This document shows, piece after piece, positions 1-12,504 of a DNA stretch of 64,000 nucleotides. Source of the DNA: Sorex araneus. Its lineage: Eukaryota > Chordata > Mammalia > Eulipotyphla > Soricidae. The position numbers and the translations under genes are program-made. Within the stretch, counting starts at the first letter, position 1. Every line of letters begins with the position of its first letter. Location: positions 150,910,423 to 150,974,422 of the forward strand of contig NC_073305.1 in the NCBI RefSeq assembly GCF_027595985.1. Direction: 5' to 3'. The notes beneath the pieces were generated by a model that did not search any database, had not been told where the DNA came from, and saw only the letters and a list, made by a program, of their open reading frames with translations.

Positions 1-35
1 AGACTCTAATTTATTTTGCCTTTTTTTTCTTCCAG

Positions 36-107
36 CTGGAAAACTATTCGTTGCACCTCTAATCCTGGTTTTGGGATTAGCACTAGGGGCCATAGCAGTT
101 GTTATCG
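36..107 (+). CDS. Penultimate coding exon of an unidentified membrane protein (transmembrane segment)
   Basis: A pyrimidine-rich tract ending TTCCAG precedes this 72-base exon, and the donor GTAAGA follows it. It opens with the last two bases of a codon, then reads GKLFVAPLILVLGLALGAIA and VVI, and ends one base into a codon completed by the exon at 1071. The hydrophobic stretch of about 22 residues looks like a transmembrane helix. With the next exon it gives helix, basic residues, short tail and stop, which fits the C-terminus of a type I or last-helix membrane protein. The family is not recognised, and earlier exons lie outside the window. Reading frame and splice sites agree across the intron, which is the main support. 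Confidence 0.7.
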
Positions 108-734
108 GTAAGAAGTACTTAGCATGTCTAAGATAAGAATTCTCTGAGAGCCAGCAAAAAAATAGGGGTGTAAATGTAATCATGTGAGTCCTTTAAGCAG
201 ACACAGCTTTTATTGCACATTTGCTTTACACAGTCAGCTTGTGATATATAGATTCAGGGGAGGGTTTCGTATAGGACATATTTGACATATTTGACACCTG
301 ATCTCCATGTACTTTATTAAGTGTTATCTACCTCCTTTTAGTGTCAAGATTAATTCAACTTGTGTTCATGAAAGAATCCACATGACTGGATTCAAGCTGG
401 ATCATTTTTTGAAAAACATGATTTTTTTTTAAACTTTTTAACAAATTAAAAAAACCTTAATTTGTTAGGTTTAGTAAAAGAGTAGTCTGGAGTTAAAAGA
501 GACCTTCAGTTTGTATCAGAAATATACCCAGCACATACTTAAGCACTGACAAATAGAAAATGTATGAGCAATTTATATAATTCCTTTTCATGACTAAAGT
601 ACTTTGATTTAAAATATATATTTTGAAGCAAGAGTCCTTAGGTTAACATGCTCTACTACCTGAACTAAAGTGTATCATTTGCAGATGATATGGGATAATA
701 AAAAAGATGGTTTCATATTTTGATAGAAAGCATT

Positions 735-820
735 ATTCCAGGAATGGGGATGTATTCAGTGATAGAGCACTTGTGTTGTATGTGTTAAGCCCCAGATTCA
801 ATCAGTGGCACCAAGAAAAA
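735..820 (+). repeat. Degraded tRNA-derived SINE head
   Basis: In the last intron of the left gene, a GGAATGGGGATG...AGTGATAGAGCACTTG string followed by CCAGATTCAATCAGTGG and an A-run resembles an old tRNA-SINE with weak A and B boxes. No TSD was found. Confidence 0.35.
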
Positions 821-1070
821 AAAAATTATTCTATATTCGAACAGGTAACCCTGAGGTGATTAAAGGAGATAGTGAGGTAACAAAAAGATAGTAAAGATTA
901 AAGCAGAAGTAAACACATCTCACAGATCATTTTCATCCCTCTTTCTATTTTCATGTAGAGATAAATAATGGTTTGTTGTTAATAATCTAGAAAATGGGAA
1001 ATCTGAAAATCTAGAAACCTTAGACTCTTCCCCAAATTTGTTTTAATACTATCTTTTTCTTAATCCCCAG

Positions 1071-1144
1071 GTTTATTTGTATTTCCTATCTATTGCCTTT
1101 GTAAAAAACAGAGAAAACGGTCACGGACAGCTATGCACTGGTGA
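1071..1144 (+). CDS. Terminal coding exon: short basic cytoplasmic tail and stop
   Basis: The acceptor TAATCCCCAG at 1061-1070 follows a T-rich tract. The first two bases complete the glycine codon split from the exon ending at 107. The frame reads LFVFPIYCLCKKQRKRSRTA then MHW, with TGA at 1142-1144. The Lys/Arg cluster after the hydrophobic stretch obeys the positive-inside rule, so a tail of about 15 residues would be cytoplasmic. The two cysteines at the membrane edge could be palmitoylated, which is inference. An ATG-initiated reading of the same DNA in another frame (1077-1325) is a shadow. The gene is not recognised. Confidence 0.7.
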
Positions 1145-4100
1145 AACTTGCAACGGCTTTCATCTGCCTAAGCCGGTCAGAGTGGGAGCCTTACAGGACA
1201 GGGCGCTGTCTGAAAGCCAAATCTTGAAAAACACCGAAAGAAATCTTCTGTATCTCGCCTCCCTGTGGTTCTCTGCAGACCACAATGCCTCTAGCACCGG
1301 TGCACTCCCAACATTGGTACCCTGACCTTTCCTTCCACAGATTGCTGCTTCTAATGAAAACGGTCACTTTCATAGACTATAAACATCTGTATCATAACTC
1401 TGACTTTCTTAATGGTTCTTGGAAGAAAATAGTTTTAATTAGGAACCACTTATCTTCAGAACTCTCTGAGCATTGCTTGGACAGTCTTCGTACCTGCACC
1501 TCCCTCCAGGCCATCTTCTGAGACTAGGTGTGAATAGCAGAAGTGCCACCTGTACCAGCAAACAGAGAGAGCCACTAGTAAGAAGATGAAGGCTCATCAT
1601 TTGCACCTGTTTTCATCTGTGCCCCAAGCAGTCTAACTCCTTCATTCTTCAGATGTTATGCTTGTTAAACATGCCCAAAAGGGAAGTAGTGAAACTAAAT
1701 TAATGAGAAGAATCTTGAGTTACTGAAGTGTTTATGTGTGGGGTATAAATGTGTGTATATAAATAGCTATATTAAACTTAGGCCCGATAACCTTGCACTT
1801 GTCAAGTTCCATGCCTTTACATTATATTTCCATGGTTTTGTGGCCATAGTTAAAGATGATGTTTCCTTTGTGGGCATAGTCTGTTAATATAAAGAATTCA
1901 AACCAATGTAGGCAACAGGCTTTCAGTGTTTATCCTTTCTATTTCTTCCTCTCCCTCCTTTTCCTACATACACACAGAGAAATTCATGCAGTGTCACCGC
2001 AAGGATTACCAACTATAAGGCTATGAATGAAAGATGGCTTTTAGGAAATTCTTAAGACTTAAGTGTTCGGTCTTCATGTTTCTTGTATTTTAGCATACCT
2101 GTTTAAATATATCAATAAATTCATCAGACTTGATTAATTTAAGCAACAAGGTTAATTTGCTTAACCTTTAAAACAATCCCTCTTTTGATATTGTTTCTAA
2201 ACCAATTTACTGTGGCAGATAATTCTGTACTAGGTCAAGGTGTAATACTCAGTAACCCCACTTCCCAGCTTTCTTTTCTCCTTCTTATTTTTCCTGAAAA
2301 CAAATGCTAATTTTGAATTTTTTTTCTTATGCTTACTGTTCAAATGCATAATGTGTTGGTAGCTTCTTTTGGGGGGAGATAATATATATTGAAAACAAGA
2401 TGTTTTCAAACTATATATTTATATAATTTGTCCATGGGTTTATCCTAAGACATAATTTTAGGAAAAGAAAACAAAAATAGTGAAGGAAATATTTTCAGAA
2501 ATTTTATCAAAGTAATGTCTTTTAAAATACAAGAAAAAAGCAAATACCTCTTTCCTGTTTCCATCAAAGAAGCTCATAGCAGAAAGGATGTAAAAATCCT
2601 AAAAAGCCTAATGTCTCCAATTGTCTCCTAATCCTTGAAATTAATTGTCTGCCATAGATGTCATCTGTCTTCAATCTTGTCAGACTTGAAATATATTGTG
2701 ATAAGACATGCATTAACATGGATCATTTGTTTTTGTGGGCTCCAGAGGATAAGAACATTTATCATTTTGTTTGACTTTAGAAGGCCATGATAGTGAAAGT
2801 TTACTTGCATGGATAACTAGCCAGCACATGTCCATTTTTCTGAATCAGTGTCCTACAGCTTTTGTGCTAGTCTTTTTCCACATAGACTAGGGTATGCGCT
2901 TAATCATTCTGGAATGGTGTATTTCTAAACCATGATGTGGTGCAAGAAAAAGTAATGCTCTAGCTTCACAAGTTCATCTTTTCATTTATCCACCCATCCA
3001 TTTGACAAAATATTTACCGAGTGCCTATATTACATACTCTAGTACTAAAACTGAAATAAGACTTTCTAGCTGAACTCCGTGTATTTCTGTTGTTAAGAGT
3101 GTTTAATTTTGATAAATTTGTCTTCTCTGATTTAGGCATTAGTTTGACAATAATATGAATATGGTGAATACTAAATTAGTGAATATGCTTATATGTGATA
3201 TATGTGTGTGTATTTATACATGTTAGTGTATGAATATGAATACATATCCCACATGTATACAAACTAGGTAAATCATATATTCTCTGGTCTTAGAGAATCT
3301 ATTTTCCTAGGTTATTGTCATCTGGTGTCTTTGGCCTACTCAGGGATTTTTATTCCTTTCTTTGAATAACTTATCTTTTGGAGATATTTTTATATTATTT
3401 GGAAGTGTTCCAATTTTCCAGTTACACAGGAGCGTCTCTTGTCAGTGAAGTCTGTTTCGTCAACGCTTGAAATAGGATGCACAGTGTTGCACAGGATTTT
3501 CACTTTTCTATTGTAGAAATTTTCTTAATTAACATGCATTTTTCTCTTAAAAGTTGATATATAGATATATATATGTATTAGGCCTTTCCCCTTTCCCTGC
3601 CAGTGACTTGAAGTAATTATATTTTTACATCATCATCAAGATCCTAAAAAAGAGGGAGAAATTTTTAAAAAGTGTTATTTATAAGACAGTGCCAACATTG
3701 AAGGTGTAAAACAGTTGTAGTAAAATGGGGGGAGGGAGTGGGGAGTGGACAAATTCTACAAACTACCTTAGAAAAAGAAGTGTACACATAAGATAAATAT
3801 CTTTCTAGCTAAATCTTACCATTTTTATGTTTTTACTGTAAATTTAATATAAACTCCATTTAAAAATCAAGCTATATAGAATTTTAAAATACAGATTCCT
3901 CTGTTTACCCTACCCCTTACTTTTTTAGGGGTTACCTCTGTTACTATTTGGTGTTTTTCCTTCCAGACACTTTCTACAAGTATACAAAAAGTAAGTGTGT
4001 ATATGGTACATGTGTCTCTGTATTGGTTTTATACAAACATAATAACAATATTATGTCTTGTGACTTTTTTATTTTATTTTATATTGATAAACACCTTTCC

Positions 4101-4986
4101 ATAAGAGTTTAAATAAATATGTATTATTCTTTTATATATTACTCCATATTGTATTGCAGGGCTGGAATTAAATTTGTTTTACAGATTTATACTTGTAAAA
4201 CAAATTCCTAATTTATACTTGTAAATTTGTTCCCTATTAAATGGACATCAAGATCAGTTCCACTTATTTGTTACAAAACATCAGTGAAGGTCCTTTAAAT
4301 ATATTTTGTTTCGTGTGAACATTTTCATAAGTTTTTCGATTTTGATTTTTATAAGATATTCATAATAAAATATCAGTGAATTTTAGTGAAAAATACCATA
4401 AAGAGAATGTATTCAAACTTGTTTCTCAGTGAAAAGGGAGACCTCATATAAGTATTTAAGTGGAGGAAGTGGATGATTTTGTGGGGGGCGGGGGAGACAA
4501 AGGAGGGGGCACTACCCAGTGAAGCCAGAGCCACAGCCAGCTGTTCTTGGCCCTGACAGTGCAGTAGTCCCGCTCACTGACGTTGTGATCAGGCCCAGAG
4601 TGCTGGGTCCCCTGGCCCACAGCCCAAAGTGAACCAGGTAATGTTGCTCATCCAACACAGGACTTGATGAAGCACTCTCAAGTCTTAGAAGTGCCTGGTT
4701 TTTAAAGACACTCCTTTGCAAGATGATTTCACTCCTGGTTGATTAGCCAAATAAATATCAGGCCAAAACGTATTTTAAAATTATATTGTCTTCCAGTAAC
4801 AGTAAAACACAATTATGCAAATACGTTCTACATAGTAAATATTCATTGCCTTTGGATTTCCTGATGTTAATCTTTGAGTGATATAAATAAAGAGCCAGAC
4901 CTCATTATCTGGCATCTGTCATCACTGATGTCATTAACATCTGTCATCACTGGGTCAAGTATCACTGGGAAGCACCTCCCCCACAA

Positions 4987-5001
4987 AAAAAAGAAAGGAA
5001 G

Positions 5002-5075
<74 letters not shown>

Positions 5076-5135
5076 GAAGGAAGGAAGGAAGGAAGGAAGG
5101 AAGGAAGGAAGGAAGAAAGGAAGAAAGAAAGAAAA
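4987..5135. repeat. (GAAA)n / (GGAA)n microsatellite
   Basis: Pure AAAG/GAAA units run to about 5073 and then change to GGAA units up to about 5114, ending in mixed GAAA. The lysine/arginine-rich or Phe/Ser/Leu-rich open frames here are artefacts of the repeat. Confidence 0.95.
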
Positions 5136-8100
5136 AAGAATAGTCAATAAATGAAATAATCATGTTTGTTTGTCACATTTTTAAAACCATTATCCATGTT
5201 CATGCATGTTGCTCCACAAAAGTACTTAATTAGGCTTTTGTAAAGACAAGGAAGCAGTATGTTGGCAATTATGAATGTCAACAAATAGCCATAGAAAAAT
5301 AAGTTAGACCCATGGGAGGTTTTATGGTTTGTTTGGGGATGCTTCAGATGATGGACTAGCATGAAGCATTTATTTTACCATAAATTCTGTTGGTTTCCTT
5401 GGAATTTTTTGTCGGCAGACTTGGTACAAGCAACATCCTGTTGCCACCACCTTGATTTTCTGATAGGTGCTACTGTATCTTGAAGGTAAAACAGGAAAAT
5501 AATCAAAGATAATTACGTTCAAAATCCGATTCATTTAATTGTACTGTAGTGTCAGGATTCAGTGATGCCTGTCAAGAAATTCCCTGTCCTGTGCCATTCA
5601 CCATGTTGTGAGTCTCAAGGGTCCAGTTGAGCCTTTATCTTTGAACCCTAACACTCAAACAGAATATCTGGCTCAGGGCTTCCTCTAAACACCTACCAAC
5701 CACTGTAATCCCTTCTAGTCCCTGGTTACCCACCCCAAACCATTTTCTCCACTCCCTGATGCTCTTACTAGCTCCTCTTCACACAGAGAGGGTGAGAGAG
5801 GAGGGATGAAAAACTTTTTGCATACAAAAATCTCATTTTTTCTGACCTTCCTTGCCTGCCTTTGTCTTTGCACCTGAGATCTTCCCCCGTTAAATAAATA
5901 CAATTGTTTGTAATATTAGATTTTTATGCTGCCTATTAAATTCATGATTATTATTTTTTTAAAAAACGTAGTGGCCTAAAAAGCATTGGTATATTCCGTT
6001 AACTACAAAATTTAGAAGTCCATGCCAAATTCTGTTTTAGATTTTAACTTAAAAAGAAGTTGCTCATATGCCTTAATGTGAGTCTTCACATTGGATTTTA
6101 TGCTTATCGTTGTGTACTTGCAGTTGAATCCTACCCCAACTATTGAAGGTCAATTATTTTGTGTTAGTAGCTGTTATAAACATAGCCTTAAAATTCAATA
6201 ATGCACTTTAAATTATGCGTGCTATTTATGACTTTTGACAGTTAAGAAAACTGATAGGTGTTTTTTGATGGAGACATATATCAATAGTGTTTCCAGACAT
6301 ATATTTGGGTAAAATACTTCAATTTCCCTATTTCAGATCAGGGAAGGGAAAATATAAAGCAGATCATTCAAAAGAAATGAAACATACTTGGACAGTAGTA
6401 CCTGAGGTCCATGTCTGGAGCACAAACATAGCAAGTACTTAATTAATTTTACCTAGTAACTTTCTTGAGATGCTTGCTTAAAAGATTAAGTAAATTTTAC
6501 CCATAATTTTCTGTTTTTTAAAATCCCTTAAAATAATCAACTGGCTACAGATATTGTAACTAAAAATTTACCACTGGTTTAAATATATTTGATTTTCATA
6601 TAATTATAATATTTTCCTGTTCTTCGGAAAATAAGTACTAAAATTCAATCTTTAATATTTATGTCCATATTGATTTTTTTTAAACAACATAAATAATTTT
6701 ATGGAAGTGTGATGGTATGGTCTGAACAAAATCAAAATTTCAAATTTGGGAGAGTATTAAAGATTATGAAATGTTATCTATTAGAACTTATGATGCAGAC
6801 CTCTAAAAGAAATTCAGTGAAACTAATTTGTAACTTTGATTTTTAAGGCTAAAATTAATATTCATTTCATACCCAGCTGTAGTATTCTGGCTTCTATTTT
6901 ATATCACTTGTATGGCTGGAAGTGAATTGATTTTAACCTAATCCAGAAAGCAGAGTGACAGAAGTTGAAGACTTGTCTGTTTAGAACCTTAATTGAAATC
7001 TTCAGATATCACGTTCCTTTTAGAACCCCAATAATCGTGCCAATTACAGAGATACTCTTTTGGCTAAAAAAGGAACAAATGGACTTTAAAGGCAATGCAT
7101 TATTTTATAAACACTTATAAATGATTGCCAATTCCCCTTTTTTATTTATTTTTTTACCTTTTTAATTTATGGAAGAAATTGCATTGGGTATGTATCTCTG
7201 CATCATTTTGATTAAACAGATTAATATAGAATGTATTTTGTTTTTCTGGTCTAACACATATTTTTTCACCCTTTCTATCATTAACATTAAATTATTTTCT
7301 TTCTTGCTTGTAGAGTAATATCTCTTCAACATCAGGTCTTGTTTCTTTAGATTTCTTGCCTATCTTATTTTTTCCCTCTGCAAACCTCTTTGCATCTTGG
7401 CCAAGTTTGGAATAAATTCTGTTTCACCATTAACTGCTTTAACTGTAATAAAATGAAATTTAAAAGCTGAAAGGGCTCCATTATTTGACTCTAATAGTAA
7501 CATAATTTCCATTGGTTTATCTCTAAAATAAAATGCATCAGGAGTCCTTAAAATGCCGACCCTCTTAAAAGGAGTTGGAGATCTCTATCTAGCCCACAAG
7601 TTGAAAGATGTCAATTGAATGAAAAAGCCTAATAATATTCTAAGACCAGCCTTAAAAACTGCAGTATGAAGTTTGGATGTTAATTGGATAACAAGCAGGT
7701 GTGGACATTAATCCAGCCTTGTCCCAATGCTTTCATGATTTACCCAAAATGGCCAAATATATAACTTATGGTCTATTTCCACAGAAAGACTCAGCTTGAC
7801 CTTGGTCCTGAACTTTTATTGTGTAGCATTTGTATATAAAATTCAACCATGGGATTCATATTCTGTGAATTTTGATATTAGACTTATTATCTGTTAGATA
7901 TTGTATGTTACTGGTATTAACCAGTGAAATGGTTAATCATTTGCAAATGTTTGATTGTCAGTTATGATTTAGATGTGTCACCCTCAGGATATGTTTTATA
8001 ATGGTTTAGTACATGATACAGTAAAAAGTTCAGGAGAGAGTCACACTTTGGTATAAAGGGACCCCAAAAATTGCCAAAATAATGGCATTTTAGATTCTTC

Positions 8101-9194
8101 TTTACAGTGCCAACTTATTGGATTCCTGCAGAATTGTCAGGTGTTTAATACCTGGCAAAGAAGTGTTCCCCATAATTCAAGCAGATTCTTAAAACATTAC
8201 TTTCTCTATGTCCAAATATAATTTTTTATTTCAAGTAAATTCTATCAAAATAGTTGATTGAAATGCTTGAATTCTCTTAGTTATAGAAATAAGATTTTAT
8301 GTTCCTTTAAGAAAATTCATGTGAAACCTAGAACAACAATTTATTGACATCTATCTTAACAAGGATAATCTGTTACAGAATTTTAATTTGAAAATGACAA
8401 TCATTTCTTATGAAATAAATTAACACAGTAAGTGGTAAATTGTTAAATCATATAAATAATTTTATAAACAACACAAAAAATAGTGCCACTAAAATGCTGG
8501 TATGTTGACACGTTAGTAAAAAGCCACAAAAGTTAGTTACTTGGTTTCTGTTTTAAGTACAATTGATTACAAGACATAGGCATGAACAATATTTATACAT
8601 ATATATTACAAAATAGTGAGACAATTTGATTATTCACATTCTTTTTTTGCAAAGAATGTAAAATGCTAATAAAAACCTGGGTATTCAATCTGTTATGTAT
8701 TCAGAAATTACAGTTTTAAGGAATAATTGTTATTGTCTATTTACCAGAACATTTTCCATTTTAATTATATTCTTTTCCCAGTGCAAAAAGAATAAATTCC
8801 TTAATTACAAGATAAATGAATTTTCAGTAATATTTTCAACCACATATTGTTCATTGTCTACTATTATTGTATACTTTTTTCTACATTCATAGCCATTTTC
8901 CTAATAAGTTGTCATTTTTTAATGTTTAAAATGAGCCCAATTAAAAAGATTTGCTTTACTTTTTAAAATTATGTTTGAATATATTTATGAAAGTTTATAT
9001 TTAGTTATACTTTAACTTTGGTATCCATAGTACTCTGTGAAAGAAACCATTTTGAATATATTTGAAAATAGGCAGACAAAAAAACAAGAAAGTAAAATAA
9101 CATTGAAATATTAATATAAGTTCCTGAAAGAAAATAATTTTGTTGTGATGAAAATGTTGGGAAAAATTATTGGAGACCTTAATTGCTTACTTTG

Positions 9195-9445
9195 TTAGAC
9201 TTGTTTCTGAAGAATTCGTTCATGCTATTGATTCCATGGATTGTGGTTTTAGCAAAGTATATCTCCCATCGCCACCATTTTAGTGTCTATACATTAATTA
9301 TTAAAAAGAAAAGAAGTACGTTTTTAGACTTGTCTCTAAATAATGAGTTCATGCTATTTATTCCATGAATTGTAGTTCTAGCAGAGTATATCTGCCACCA
9401 CCACCACCATTTTGTGTTTATACATTAATTCTAAAAGGAAAGGAA
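9195..9445. repeat. Diverged tandem duplication, period 129 bp
   Basis: Copy 1 begins TTAGACTTGT at 9195 and copy 2 begins with the same string at 9324. Both continue through TTCATGCTATT, ATTCCATG, AGTATATCT, CACCATTTT and TATACATTAATT. The copies differ by scattered substitutions and an expanded CCA run in copy 2. No known repeat is recognised. Confidence 0.75.
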
Positions 9446-11330
9446 GAAAATCGTGAATAAGAAGCCAGGGAAATTGGGTTAATCTCATTTCCAACAACAG
9501 TAATGGATAGCCCCCTCAACCTTCCATATGGTGCTTTGTGTGTGTGTGCGATGAGAGTATGTAACATATGTTATTAGTGCCTTATTTTTTTTCACTTGAC
9601 TTTATTTCTTATTTAAAGAGCCATATATTTTATGTGAGTATTTTTTGGTCCCGCTATTTAAAGTGCTGATGAGACAGTACCCTTAGTGATATATTGGCTA
9701 CATGTACCAGCCACTGTTATCTCTAGATTAGCAGGTTGGCCAATGCAATTTTCCTACGTTTGTTGCTCATTTCTAAACTATTATAAAAACAAGATCTTGA
9801 ACACCATGAATTGAAATCATTAGAATTGAAATGTGTTTTGATGCCACAAAAAAAGAGTGTGATTTTTAAGGTTGACTACTGAATAGAAATGGTTTTCAAT
9901 TGTTATCAATCAGGACAAAAAAAATACATTTTAAAGAAGCAATTAAAATAATTACATGGTACTTACAATTGTCTTTGGCAATATTTTATCTGTAATGTAC
10001 TTCCAAACATATGCAGACCCGTGGTGTTTGCTATTTATATGTAGTAGCTCCTTTACATTCGGCTTTATTGACATCAAGCCATAATTTTTCACTAGATTTC
10101 ACTTTGCTCTTCTTCATGTGCCTTTTGTTTTAGCTTTATACAAGAAGCTGGTTTTGTTGTATTCTTTTATGTACCATAATATATAATTCAGTATTTCCTG
10201 ATGAATGTATGACAAATAATTAAAATAAATCATGTACTTAGAAAAGACAAAGACACAGGTTGTATATGCAAATATGTGTAAATATTTGACAAGGAAAAAA
10301 TGTAAAAGAAATCTTCCTGCCAATAGATATGTCCTGCTGGATAGGACCTGGAAATTAGCGGATTTTTTTTTTGTTGTTGTTTTTTAAACAGTGAATTTAA
10401 AAATCTATTACCTCAAGAATTTTCAGTGGACATGTGTCATTGTTCTGCTCTTTCATAGTAAACACAGTCTCATTTGCTGCTGGCAGTAAAAGCAACCCAA
10501 GTTTCAGATCACACAAATTTTCAGGGGCAAGTCTTTCAAAAGATGGATACCATGTGCTATTTTGGAGTCTGATTTTGTAGTAATGTCCCTATACCTATTG
10601 TTGTGGTTGGCTTATTTTTGTTTGTTGTTTTTTTGGTTTTTAAATGGAAATGTAATTGACTATGAGATGTGATCTCATGGAAGGGTCTAATGACACTCTA
10701 CTTGGATGGAAACTATTGTGGTGATCAGCTCTTTGGACAGTTACTATAAGCTGTTGTATGGATTTCTGTGGAGTGCTGTTTACTTGCATGATGTGTGCAA
10801 AACATCGTGCATCATCATCTAGCAATGCCTAATAAAAATATTTAAAAGAGAAGACTCTTGTCTCTTTTCCAATGGATTGGGACTTTAACATAGCATGGTG
10901 TGAAATTTTATAATATCAAAATTACATGTATAAAGTAAATTGGGAAAGAGTTCATGAATTCATTTTTGCACCCAAATATAAAACTGGAGATGCACAAATC
11001 AATGGAAATTCATGGATTTCATTTTGGCAGGTAGATTGTGTCATGTTGCTATGGCATGTTTTGAGGAAAACACACGAGAATGATGAAGATCTATCCTACC
11101 TTCAGTGCATGCACAGAGAAGGAAGTACCCTCCTTGTGGCGAGCTAACACTTTACGGTGGAAGTAGGATGTGGCCTACGGTGGTGGTTCTCCAGACAAAA
11201 GGGCCTTTACAGCAGTGGGAAAAGTAAAAGTCACTGTACCGTTAAAGCTGAATTTATTTATAATATTCCCCTCTAACCTAACAATGGCTGACCAAAGTAT
11301 ATGTGTAACATTTCTTATAGGAAGTCGAGG

Positions 11331-11438
11331 AAGATAGTTCAAAAGGTTGGATCACATACTATGCACACTGGGTTTCATACCCAGCACTGCATGCTCCCCT
11401 AAGTGCCCAAGTCCACCAAATGTGAACCCCAAAATGAA
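11331..11438 (+). repeat. Old tRNA-SINE fragment
   Basis: A weak A-box region is followed by GGGTTTCATACCCAGCACTG, which resembles the B box plus CCAGCA junction of the young SINE-A copies. Divergence is high and no TSD was found. The 475 bases between 10856 and 11330 show nothing recognisable. Confidence 0.45.
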
Positions 11439-11525
11439 TTCTTGCCAACATTAAGTAAAAATCAAATATTAATAACAGAATATTTGCGAAAAATGAGATT
11501 GGAATGTTTTATTTATTTTTCTTAG

Positions 11526-11642
11526 CACTGTCTTCTCGTTGCTCATCGATTTGCTCGAATAGGCACCAGTAACGTCTCCATTGTGAGATTTGTTACTGTT
11601 TTTGGCATATCAAATACGCCACAGGTAGCTTGCCAGGCCACC
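11526..11642 (-). repeat. SINE-B (RTE-tailed), 3' portion only
   Basis: Read on the minus strand, the copy ends CGATGAGCAACGAGAAGACA and carries the middle block with AACAGTAACA and GGAGACGTTACTGGTGCC. The tRNA-like head is missing, so this is a 5'-truncated copy. Confidence 0.85.
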
Positions 11643-11839
11643 TAACTTACACAATTTACAAATATTTAGTCTGCTCCATTACCAGAGTTTTCTAATTGAT
11701 TACTGAAGTAAGTTTACTGGAGAAGGACAATCACACCTTACAGAAAGTGATTCTGAAGAAAACTCAGTGGCACAACAGACTAGTCTCAAGAGTAGCAATC
11801 ATCATAAAAATAATTATCTCCACAGAAAGTTTTCAACCA

Positions 11840-12085
11840 TGTCACTGTTACTGTCATCCCGTTGCTCATAGATTTGTTCGAGCGGGCACCAGTAAAGTTT
11901 CTCATTGTGAGACTTATTGTTACTGTTTTTGGCATATCCCATACGCCACAGGTAGCTTGCCAGGCTCTGCTGTGCGGGCGCGATACTCTCGGTAGCTTGC
12001 CGGGCTCTCCGAGAGGGGTGGAGGAATCGAACGGGTCAGCCAAGTGAAAGGCGAACGCCCTACCGCTGTGCTATCACTCCAGCCC
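11840..12085 (-). repeat. SINE-B (RTE-tailed), near full length
   Basis: On the minus strand it begins GGGCTGGAGTGATAGCACAG and carries the proline-rich-looking CCTCCACCCCTCTCGGAGAG block. It also has the internally repeated GGCAAGCTACC motif and ends GGGATGACAGTAACAGTGAC, with no poly(A). Confidence 0.9.
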
Positions 12086-12504
12086 AAACTAACTAGTATC
12101 AATTGAAAATATGAATGCATACATGAGTAATATTTATATTTTATCTCATTTTGATATATCTCTTAGATTGCTTTGTAAATATCTGAGGAAACAGCCCATA
12201 CATCAACACTGCACAGCACAGCATTAAACAATAACAAGGTATGTAGCTCAGGGCCTGTCTTGGGATATGAGGTCAAGACTCTGATCCTTGGCTGTACTTC
12301 AATGCCCTATTATCAATCCCAATGTAATCACCAAGCCTCGAACAGTATAACCAGGTGTGTGCAAGCAACAACCACAACAAAGTGTGACTCAAGGGGTAAC
12401 ATCACAGCCAAGAATAACAACAACAAAAAAAGAGGCAGGAGAGGAAGGGGAAAAGAAGAAAAGGAAAAAATATATAGAGTTACACATTTAATTTTGCTTT
12501 CTAA

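Larger units (their letters stand above)
1145..10855 (+). other. Probable very long 3' UTR, with multiple poly(A) signals
   Basis: No young SINE or L1 is visible in this 9.7 kb, although such copies come every kilobase or two after 11.3 kb. The tract is AT-rich, with AATAAA at 2114, 5893, 7447 and 10831. The last two lie in non-repetitive sequence and are the best cleavage-signal candidates. Depletion of insertions suits selection on a transcribed 3' UTR. One weak SINE-like stretch sits at 735-820. Extent and polyadenylation sites are inferred; some of the tract may be plain intergenic DNA. Confidence 0.45.

Noticed and set aside
1077-1325. 82-codon ATG frame overlapping the terminal exon
   Set aside because: Runs in a different frame from the spliced coding sequence, which has better support from the splice sites and the transmembrane/tail layout.
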